Assembly: GCA_026874595.1 (NCBI GenBank)
Contig: CM049310.1
Span: 69,389,556 to 69,453,555 of the forward strand
Reading direction: 5' to 3'
Source: Sipunculus nudus
Lineage: Eukaryota; Annelida; Sipuncula; Golfingiida; Sipunculidae
Length of the DNA stretch: 64,000 bases
The position numbers were made by a program, and so were the translations under genes. The number at the start of each line of letters is the position of its first letter. The first letter of the stretch is position 1. This document shows, piece by piece, positions 1-11,000 of the stretch. Below the pieces are notes generated by a model. That model was given only the letters and a program-made list of their open reading frames with translations. It ran no database searches and had not been told where the DNA came from.

Positions 1-1868
1 GTCCATTGTGTAGTGGTAAATATTGACTCATAATGGAGAAGAAAAGTTACAGACAGTACCTTATTGTATAGTTAGGTCAATAGTACACAGCCCTCATGCT
101 CCCTGTGTAATCAAGGTCATTACCACTCCGGTTTCATTCAGTGTCCATGTGACTAGGTAATGTGTACACCAAGGGTTACCTGGTATAAAGCAAATTCTGA
201 GTAAGCTGTCACAGATTGCAGACATTGACCCCTTTAATACAGTTTTCTTTCATTGCTTGGTGCTGCCATCTAGCAAGTGAAGAGAGAAGGTTTAATATTT
301 TTACCTGGTAAATCCTTGAATCAGAACTTGAGATCTGCATCATCCTCTAGGAGGACTGATATACTGAAGAGACTAGTGGCTGGATGTAAAATCATATTCA
401 ATGAGAAAAAATAATTAGGTGACTGATGATTGATAAATCAATTTTTTTATGTACCTCCTGTATTACCGTAAAATCTGCTTTATAGAATTATACCTAATAT
501 AATAACTGAGTGAATTCATCTACCATCTAAATCCCTCTAAAAGGTCGAGGTAACAGCTGGGTTGTTTACCCTTTGTTTGCTGCATAAGATTAAGTTTTAT
601 AGCTGTTTGCCACTTTATATCCCTTCTGTCTGATATGTCCCACAGGGTTTTATTATATACTGGATAAAATGACTTTTTTGCATGTGCATACATAATTGTT
701 TGGATAAATGATGAAAGAAAGTGACCAATCATCAGTATACTTGATTAATTGACACACCAAGGTAGTCTGGATCACCTTTTTTTCAAATATTACGGCCTGA
801 ACCTTACCCTTTTCCAGACACAGGGACATTTTAAAAATTTTTTACGAGTCTTCCTTAAGGCTGGACACCTCATTTTCCTCAGGCTAAATCCTGGATATGC
901 CCCTACACCACTATTAGAGGCTGACCTACCTTATGTTAAAGCATAAATGTACTGACCCTTTTGGGCAAGGGTAATGATTTAATGCAGAGTAAAATTGGCT
1001 TTATATGTGTGTCAGTAACCTGTGAACACACATGGGGAAACATGAAACTGTCAGGGGAATCAGTGTGGAGAATTAAATATCTCACTTGAATTAAATATCT
1101 CACTTGGCATTGAAAACAGATACATGAATAGTCTGAAAGGAGTCAGATTACACAAACTTTGACCTCTAGCACAACATTGTTAAAATAACCTTACAAATGT
1201 ATTCAGCTTTCAATGTAATTCTCACTGGTGCTAAATTCTTCCACCAGATGTCAGCCTCTCTTGCAGTTTTGTAGGTAGACAGATGCACGGACTAAATAAA
1301 GACATCATTACCAACATTACAACATCTCATGTGTCCTTAAATTTGATTTGTTTAAAGAACCTGACACACAAACAGACAGATTTTCAAGTTGGTGAAATTT
1401 TAACTTTCATTCATTAATCAAGGCAGGGGAGGTAACAAGTGTATACAATGTCAACACAAAACTTTTGTACCTGTCATGTGATATGTGTGTTATGCCTTAA
1501 ACCAGAGTGCTTTCACATATTGTTTGTGAGTTTAGACATATACTTCACAATAGAAGTGGGAAAATCACTGTGTATGGATCTCTTTGTTATTTGAATATAA
1601 GGAACACATTTTTGCATACATTTAAAAAAAATGTGTCAATTTAATTAATTAGACTTGACTATGTTTCAAATATACATAAATGCTAACAGAGAAATGTGTT
1701 TTACACAGTAAAGACAGTGATTTCATTCATGCATATGCACATATACACAGATTCACACATGGGTAGCTTGATACTCAAATTCAGTATCTTAAACAAAGAT
1801 ATACTAGTATCAATTTTTCACTAAGATTTAGCAGTTCAAGCATGCAATCATCAGCTCTCTCTTTCCAG
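1..1868. other. Upstream or intronic sequence before gene A exon 2
   Basis: AT-rich, no exon recognised. I looked for the exon 1 counterpart of gene B (ending ...FNCFLLGFQ before a donor) and did not find it, so this is probably gene A intron 1. Confidence 0.6.
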
Positions 1869-2026
1869 CACTACCTCAGTATGTTCTGTGCTACTCTATC
1901 CATTCCGATGGTTCTGGCTCCAGCCATTTGTCTTGGGGATGATCTGGTCGGGAAAAGTGAAATAATTGGAACGCTTTTTGTTGCGTCAGGACTCATCACT
2001 CTGCTGCAGAGTTACTTTGGTATCAG
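1869..2026 (+). CDS. SLC23A1-like: Gene A exon 2 (first visible exon)
   Basis: The acceptor is ctctctttccag and the donor ATCAG|gtcagt. The 158 nt start in phase 0. The exon encodes the family's conserved Gln-His-Tyr region (the Gln comes from exon 1) and the first membrane segments ([20 protein letters not shown]...[16 protein letters not shown]). It matches gene B exon 2 in length and phase. The frame stays open past the donor to 2165, but that extension is intronic. Confidence 0.95.
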
Positions 2027-5000
2027 GTCAGTATGTGTAGGGATTACATTCATCTTTACTCATCCCAATCACCCACTGCTTGCAAAAGCCAACGTTGCTG
2101 TACATGGCTGCAGGATTACTGGATTTGGGCCAAGAATTTCCACCAATGTGAAGAGGGTATTGTGAGAATGATTAAGAAGAAGAATCTTTGTGAAAACCTG
2201 TCTCATTTGTGGGAACATTCTTGACCCTGTGCCAGTTTCCAGGTGGTTTTATTCACTAAAAGTGGCCCTTTTCAAGCAGTGGTTATGTTAAATTAGTGAG
2301 AATAAATGTAACCTGACCACTGACAGAAGTAGAATCTTTGTTATTCTAGGCAATCTATTAAATGACAAATAATATTTTTCATCATGTGTTGATTAATATC
2401 AGTAGTGGTAAAATTGGTATTTTTCTTCTGTACAGGCTTTAGTGATTTCCTGAATTGTATTTCCTGAAATTTTATTAAAATTTAAATGATATTAATATGA
2501 AACTTTGCATTACTTAAGGCTTTCACTCATAATACACTCAATATAGTTTAAATAATTTATCTAGCATTCAAAATATTCTGTTTGGTTAACACCATCTATC
2601 CATTTCTTGTATAGACCATTGCCAGGCATAGTAATCTGTGACAGATGTTTACCTTCTCACCTTAGTATTTTCTAATCATTGATAAGTATGGTTAATTAAA
2701 GTTAATCAGATGGTGAATCAAATTATGTTATATTAAGATATATAATGGAGATCATTCACTTTACAAACAACTTTACTGAAAGATCAAATTTGTTAATTTC
2801 CTGTTCAGTAAAGACAAGGAATTAGCAGTTTAATAATGTTCAGCGGTATAACTCTTGTGTTTGTTTCACTTTCAGGTTGCCAATTGTACAGGCTGGGACC
2901 TTCGCTATATTATCACCCACATTGGCATATCTCAAGTTGCCCAAGTGGCAATGTCCAACCAACATAGTACCACGAGGTAATAGACTCCCTTCAGTGTGTG
3001 GTTGCTATGCTAGGCATGTTATTGAAAAGATATCTCAACAAATCAAAGAACTTTATTTACCAAGGAAGTAAGGTGACCCATTGCAAATGCAGTGGTGGAC
3101 CTGATTATTGCTGGTAATAGCTAAATAGGTCACAGACTTCCAAGTTTTACTTCTTGGTATGACCCCAACTGTCTATAGTAAAGCCTATATAACTCAATAG
3201 AGTAGCACCAAAAACTAATGGTTCCCATGGATACTCTGTCTCCATTTTGTGTTTTGTCATCATTCTTTCCTTTGCTCTCTGTAGTCTCAAGAGGTAGACA
3301 CACTGGCTATATTCTGCTCCATCAGTAGGTGTCCATTGAAATTTGAAGGTTATTATCTTAAAACTTATCACACAGTTTTACCATGAAAGCTGATCCAGGA
3401 CCAAAGGCCTAATATGAGATATAAAACTATAATGAAAAACAACAATTATATTTTGCAGCATTCTGTTTCTTCTGAATCCTATGGCCATGTGACATGGCAG
3501 GTACGCATCCAGAGGAGTTGGGGGGGGGGGGGGGGGGGGGGTCTCCACCCCGCTCTCAACTACCAACCTTTTTGGACCAATTTTAAACCATGACAGGTAA
3601 ATTACTCTGAATAATCACACTAAGACACCCATTGGCCCTCCCCTGCAAAAAATCCTAGATCCGCGCCTGCATGGTGTCTGGCAGGCTCACATTGACAAAT
3701 TTTTTTTTTAGCCTATTTATGACACTAAATTACCAATGAGGAGCTATAAAGTGTTGTAGTTTGAGCATGTGACCAGTGACCTTCATGAATGGAGTTGAGA
3801 TGTCATAAAAAATACTTTTTATACAGATATTGATTTTATTGCATTATTTTAATATTTTGCAAGGTATGGTTTTAATTTGATTACAGTTAATTTGGCTTAT
3901 GCCCCATTAATTCATTTGCAGCATACCATCTGGAATTAATCTGAAAGTTTGTGAAAATGTGGCTCACTGGAACAGAAGATAGGGAATGCATGCACTTATC
4001 AATCAGGATTAGGAATAGTCAATCAATATAGTACATCAAGTTAAAATCAGAAGTTAAATCTTGGAAAAATTTCAAATCATCAGTTATAATTTTGTTCTAA
4101 GTTTTCAATTTTGGATAAAATTGTTACCATAATTACATGTTTTTAAAAGTCCAGTGTACTATTTTTCCTGTTTATAAATTTGTTATTTTTTATGTTTTAC
4201 AATGCCATGTTATTCTGAACCTGCAGGGGGGAATCTCTCCATGTTCAACTTGTCTTTGTCTACCACTGCACCTGAATACAATGTCACAGCACTCACTGCA
4301 GCAAATAGCTCGGCATACATACTGACTGGCAGTCCAGAGCACAGGGAAATATGGATGAGTCGGCTAAGAGAGGTGAGGTTATACTTAGTCATAAGGTTTA
4401 AAATGGATGAGTCGTCTAGAGGTGAGGTTATATATAGTCATAAGATTTAATATAGATGAGTAGGCTTTGAGAGGTGAAGCTAAATATAGTCATAAGGTTT
4501 AATATGATAGGAAAAAGTACAGACGAAGGCTCAAATTGAATTAATTAAGAATCATTTGTTGAGCTTGAGATCAGGAATGGTGAAATATTTCTGTTGTCCA
4601 TATTAAGATATATTTATTTGTTTAGTTTTGAATTTTGTTCCTTTAGTGCATGCTCATTGAAGTTGTGTATTATTCTGTCCAATTTAAGTCATCACACATT
4701 TTGGCACTAGTGTTAACTAGTAAAAGTTGCTTTTTGAAACTCTAATATATCCGTGACCATAGGTCTCTATTTAAATGCACTTGTACATGTATATAGAAGT
4801 TTACTATAGTAGGGCCACTGTAAATGTGACAAAAACAAAGATATGATGTTCCTATTTTTATATCTTCATGGGTAGCATCTATGTAATTTTTCATATATTT
4901 TGAAAAGCAAATGACATATGGACCTTTGTCTCCACTTCATCTGATGGTCATTGCTTACTGCTTATAAATTTTATATGATACTATATGATACCATAGTTTG

Positions 5001-8000
5001 ATCCACCAGTTGGTGCAAATTGTTATTTGTTGATTATTCTCTGCAACTTAAATATTATCATACAATTTGACACAAAAGCTGATGAGGGAGCAAAGGCCTA
5101 ACATGAGATCTAAGTAAAACTACATAACAAAAACCAACATTCATTTTTCAATTCTTCTGTTTTTTTCTTCTGAAACTTTTTGGCCAAAGTATCATGAAAT
5201 CTGTCATTGGTTAGAAGCCTCACCTTGACAATTGTATTTTTAGAATATTTATGACACTCAGCTATCAATCAGCTGCTTTTAAATGTAGTTGTTTGAGCAT
5301 GTGACCAGTGACCTTTACTTTAATCAATGCAGTTGACATATTGAAAAAAAAATACTGTTTTTTTAGACATTGATATAAATGAATTACTGATATGTTATGC
5401 AAGGTATGGTTCTTGTTTCATTCTATCAAATTAATCCTCCTTTCAGATCCAAGGAGCCATAATGATTGCATCTCTGTTTGAGGTTGCAATGGGTTTGAGT
5501 GGAGTGGTAGGCCTGTTGCTACGATATATTGGTCCTCTGACGATATGTCCCACCATCTCCCTGCTAGGACTGTCACTCTTCAAATCGGCAGCCACCTTCG
5601 CGTCAGTCCAGTGGTGGATTGCTATCATGTCAGTACGACCCTCACATCACTCTGTACAAATTCTGAAAGTCATTTAAATTTGCCTGATGGAATATTACCT
5701 AGGCAAGCAGACTTATGACTTAGTCAAGGGTATAAGTGTTTGTATATGGTAAATAACTATCTCCAAACTGTTTTTATATTTGAATTTTATTTTCAATATC
5801 AATTAAAGGTAATAATGTAAAAAATGCTGTAACTCATTAAAACAGATTTTAATTAAAATTGAATGTAATATTCATTATGGTAAAACCTAAAAAAAATTCA
5901 CATTTATTAAGCAGTGAATATAGATAAATTTGATTAATTATGACATAAAGATGTCCCAGTGCACAGGAAGAAGGAAAACAGTGTTTTGAATCAAGTTAAA
6001 CTGTTTCAGTGAAAGTATTCATATGTACTTTGGTGCCATCTTTCTGTGTTGTAGGACCATTCTACTGATAATCCTGTGTTCTGTGTTGTAGGACAACTCT
6101 GCTGATGATCCTGTGTTTTGTGTTGTAGGACCATTCTGTTGATGATCCTGTGTTCTGTGATGTAGGGCCATTCTACTGATCACCTTGTGTTCTGTGTTGT
6201 AGGACCATTCTGCTGATGATCCAGTATTCTTTGTTGTAGGACCATTCTGCTGATGATCCTGTCTTCTTTGTAGAAGGACAATTCTGTTGATGATCCTGTA
6301 GTCTGTGTTCTAGGACAATTCTGTTGATGATCCTGTAGTCTGTGAGGTTGGACCATTCTACTGATCACCCTGTGTTCTGTGTTGTAGGACAATTCTGCTG
6401 ATGATCCTGTAGTCTGTGTTGTAGGACCATTCTACTGATCACCCTGTGTTCTGTGTTGTAGGACCATTCTACTGATGATCCTGTAGTCTGTGTTGTTGGA
6501 CCATTCTACTGATCACCCTGTTTTCTGTGTTGTAGGACCATTCTACTGATGATCCTGTAGTCTGTGTTGTTGGACCATTCTACGAATCACCCTGTGTTCT
6601 GTGTTGTTGGACCATTCTACTGATGATCCTGTGTTCTTTGTTGTAGGACCATTCTACTGATCACCCTGTGTTCTGTTGTAGGACCATTCTACTGATGATC
6701 CTGTAGTCTGTGTTGTTGGACCATTCTACTGATGATCCTGTGTTCTTTGTTGTAGGACCATTCTACTGATCACCCTGTGTTCTGTTGTAGGACCATTCTA
6801 CTGATGATCCTGTAGTCTGTGTTGTAGAACCATTCTACTGATGATCCTGTAGTCTGTGTTGTTGGACCATTCTACTGATCACCTTGTGTTCTGTGTTGTA
6901 GGACCATTCTACTGATGATCCTGTGTTCTGTGTTGTAGGACCATTCTGTTGATGATCCTGTGTTCTTTGTTGTAGGACCATTCTGCTAATGATCCTGTCT
7001 TCTTTGTTGTAGGACCATTCTACTGATGATCCTGTGTTCTGTGTTGTAGGACCATTCTGCTGATGATCCTGTAGTCTGTGTTGTAGGACCATTCTACTGA
7101 TGATCCTGTAGTCTGTGTTGTAGGACCATTCTACTGATGATCCTGTAGTCTGTGTTGTTGGACCATTCTACTGATCACCTTGTGTTCTGTGTTGTAGGAC
7201 CATTCTACTGATGATCCTGTCTTCTTTGTTATAGGACCATTCTACTGATGATCCTGTGTTCTGTGTTGTAGGACCATTCTGCTGATGATCCTGTGCTCTT
7301 TGTTGTAGGACCATTCTGCTAATGATCCTGTCTTCTTTGTTGTAGGACCATTCTGTTGATGATCCTGTTGTCTGTGTTGTAGGACCATTCTACTGATCAC
7401 CTTGTATATTGTGTTGTAGGACCATTCTTCCAATGATCCTGTCTTCTTTGTTGTAGGACCATTCTACTGATTATCCTGTAGTCTGTGTTGTTAGACCATT
7501 CTACTGATCACCTTGTGTTCTGTGTTGTAGGACCTTTCTACTGATGATCCTGTTGTCTGTATTGTAGGACCATTCTACTGATAATCCTGTGCTTATTGTT
7601 GTAGGACAATTCTGATGATGATCCTGTGTTTTGTGTTGTAGGACCATTCTGCTGGTGATCCAGTGTTCTGTGTTGTAGGACAATTCTGCTGATGATCCTG
7701 TGTTTTGTGTTGTAGGACCATTCTGCTGATGATCCTGTATTCTGTGTTGTAGGACCATTCTGCTGATGATCCTGTGTTTTGTGTTGTAGGACCATTCTGC
7801 TGATGATCCTGTGTTCTGTGTTGTAGGACCATTCTGCTGATGATCCTGTGTTCTGTGTTGTAGGACCATTCTGTTGATGATCCTGTGTTCTGTGTTGTAG
7901 GACCATTCTGTTGATGATCCTGTGTTCTGTGTTCTATGACCATTCTGTTGATGATCCTGTGTTCTTTGTTGTAGGACCATTCTTCTGATGATCCTGTTTT

Positions 8001-11000
8001 CTCAGTTCTTAAACAATGTGAAGATCCCTTGCTGGGAGTACAAGAAGAGCCAGGGGTTTGTTCGTATGGGATACCCCTTGTTCAAACTGTTTCCTGTGAG
8101 TACATGCTTGAGTAGTTATAAGTTATTTGTTGTTCTTGGAGAAATGTATTCTGTTTTTACAATATCATTCAGTCTTAACATCTTAGGTTATGCATTATTA
8201 TCTGTGTTACAGCAGTTAAACATTAAAAAAAACAGTACCCCCCCCCCCCCAAATATTTATTAAAGGAAAAGCTCTTTTTTAAATAAAATGACCTTTTTTT
8301 ACAGCATGACTTTATTAAATAAAGTGTGGTACTTTACATATTTTTTTATAACACCCCAAAGCTGACCTCTTAGACTTAGAATTCATAAGCAGGATAAATA
8401 AAGGTAAATATTTTGATAAACAAACTAGAAGAAAATATGACGGCATGAAAATATAACTACAGAAAACACTTCATGACAGATCAAATAATCTATGCTTTAA
8501 TATTATGTACATTGAGAGAAAGTTATTACCAGGGCTGCAGTTATAAAAAGATGAAGCTTATTATATGGAACCCATTGTATTAACATTTTGCAAATTTGTT
8601 GTGAATCACATGTTATGCTTACCTGAAATTTCATCCGTTGAATGACCTTGTCCTTTTAGTAAATTCATGTATGGTGCCATGTAGAATGGTCCCATAACAT
8701 AAAGGCATGGTCATTGTAAAATTATACAATCATTTTACTTCACGTTTTTCATTCTCAGAACTTTTTTTTTCATAACAACAGATGAACAAAATTTAAAGTT
8801 TTATATGTATCTTTGCAGATTATCCTTGCCATGGTGATATCTTGGTTTGTGTGCTTCATTTTGACCATTACCAACGTCTTGCCAAGTAAAGAGGGGGAGT
8901 GGGGCTATGGTGCACGTACTGATATACGCGTCGGGGTCATCCATGATGCTCCGTGGATAAGGTTCCCATATCCTGGTAACTACTCAATTAATTACTCAGT
9001 GCCAAATTCCTATCTTAAATGTTGTGCAAAATTGCACTTTCACTCTTTTCCAACACCAATTTTTTTGCAATATCTCTTTCAAATTTATTTTGTTAGCCTC
9101 TACAATGCATCATTGTCAAAGGATGTTTAATGTCAATATATGAAAATTTAAATAAGTATGAAATTACTACATTTACTTTGTGATGCCAGGACAGGGTTGA
9201 CATTTCTAAAAAGAGCAGAAAATATGATGGCATCATTTAAAGTGGCTATAGCCATGAATTCCTGTTACCCAGTACGGATGTACGTAATATGTACAAATAA
9301 CATTGTGATGTCATCTCTGTGTATCATTAAATGTTTTGGTTTAAAATGGGGGTTCTTGGTAATTTGGACTGTCTAATCGGATGTCATCTGGGATTTTGCA
9401 AGAGTCTAGGTGTAGTTTTCATTGGAGGTGCTGTTTCAAAAGGAGGAAATATTGTAGTTGAAGATTGTCAGCTTAGGCCTTCATTGATATGTGGTTACCT
9501 GTTTTGTCATAATTCATTTTGAATTCTATTGAATTCATAAAGGGAGATTATTACTTTGCTGTCAGATAATTATCACATTTGTCTCATTTGCATCTTGGAC
9601 CAAGATGGTAAATACTAATGCATTTTGCAAAAAATAGTAAAAAAAAACAAGGTGGACAGGGTTATTTGAATAGAAATTTTAATAAAAGTATACTTATGAA
9701 TATGATAATGGTACTAATAAACAGGGTTCATATCATGCTTTTCGCATATGCTTAATCAGCTTTTAATTAAGTGCTCTACCTGATCACATGACTGTTACTT
9801 TTAATACCTGAAGTCTTTCTCAAACATTTGTTCTGACAATTTGTTCAGTGGTACACAAAAGAAATTCAGCTATTACTTTATGAGATGATATATACAGTAT
9901 ACAAGTAGAATGAGTAGATCATTGTAGTTTTATGGATAAATTTGAATCAATGGTGTTAAAATATATGTGTTTAGGTCAGTGGGGGGTACCGACAGTGAGT
10001 GTATCGGCTGTGGTTGGTATTCTGGCTGGTGTGTTAGCAACCACCGTGGAATCTGTTGGAGACTACCATGCTTGCGCCAGACTTTCAGGGGCTCCGCCCC
10101 CACCTACACATGCGATAAACAGGGGTAAGCTGAATGTCAATCACCTAGATTTAAAACTAGATAAATCAAGTACAATATAGTAAAAGATGAAAATTCGGCA
10201 ATGGCGTTTACAGCAACTTACTTGGACATAAATGTTTGACTGATATCTGATAGCCTAGCAGCTGTGATTGCAGAGAAAAGAACACTGCTGACCCCTGATG
10301 GGAATACTTGGAAGTAAACTATCCAGCTGGACAGATTTTTCCATCAGAAGTAACAGATATATTAAAAAAAAAAATATGTGATACATTGTGACATAAATGT
10401 TAATGAAAAGAACATTTGCAGTGTGATGAATTACATGAAAAGCATTTGTGCTTAAATATAGCATTATGGATGGTATCATGCCATCATAAATTTTGTGGAT
10501 ATCTATTAGCATATTAACTTTTAAACTGACTACTGATATTCTCTATGGATAAAAAATTCAGCTGTGAGGTAGGACAAGCATGCTTTAATGGTCAATTGTA
10601 AACATGTACAGTGAAATATCATTGTGTCCAAGTCGAAGGGACTGGTGAATTAACTTCGACACAACCGGAGTTCAAAACAACTGATATTCATTATATTCAA
10701 CCTTCTTCAGCCTCGATTATTATCGATTAGTACGGTACATGTATATGGCCTATGTTATATAATTCTCACAAATGTTTGAGTGAAAGAACAACACAAATTT
10801 TAGATACATTATTTATTACTTATAAAAAAGCACATAAGTACAACCAAAAATAGGATAAGGTTAATCAAGAATGGGAAGTAAGAGCACATACATGTACGTG
10901 TATAAAAGCACACAAATCATCAAATGACGCGTTTGCATTGTGGTCTGAACTTGTGGTCAGCATAGGCCGCCTTGATCTTCTCCGCATTCTTGGTCCATGT

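Noticed and set aside
1842-1868. An ATG at 1842 as the gene A start codon
   Set aside because: It lies in the polypyrimidine tract before a clear acceptor (ctttccag). Gene B shows that the matching exon begins with HYV after a separate first exon, so the ATG is intronic.
6180-7980. Several long minus-strand ORFs encoding a Gln/His/Asn-rich repeat protein
   Set aside because: They lie entirely in the 37-bp minisatellite. All three frames are open because the unit lacks stops on that strand. No unique sequence or splice context supports a gene.
6038-7999. CRISPR-like regular repeat array
   Set aside because: Units are directly tandem with no unique spacers, the genome is eukaryotic, and the unit matches an exon junction.
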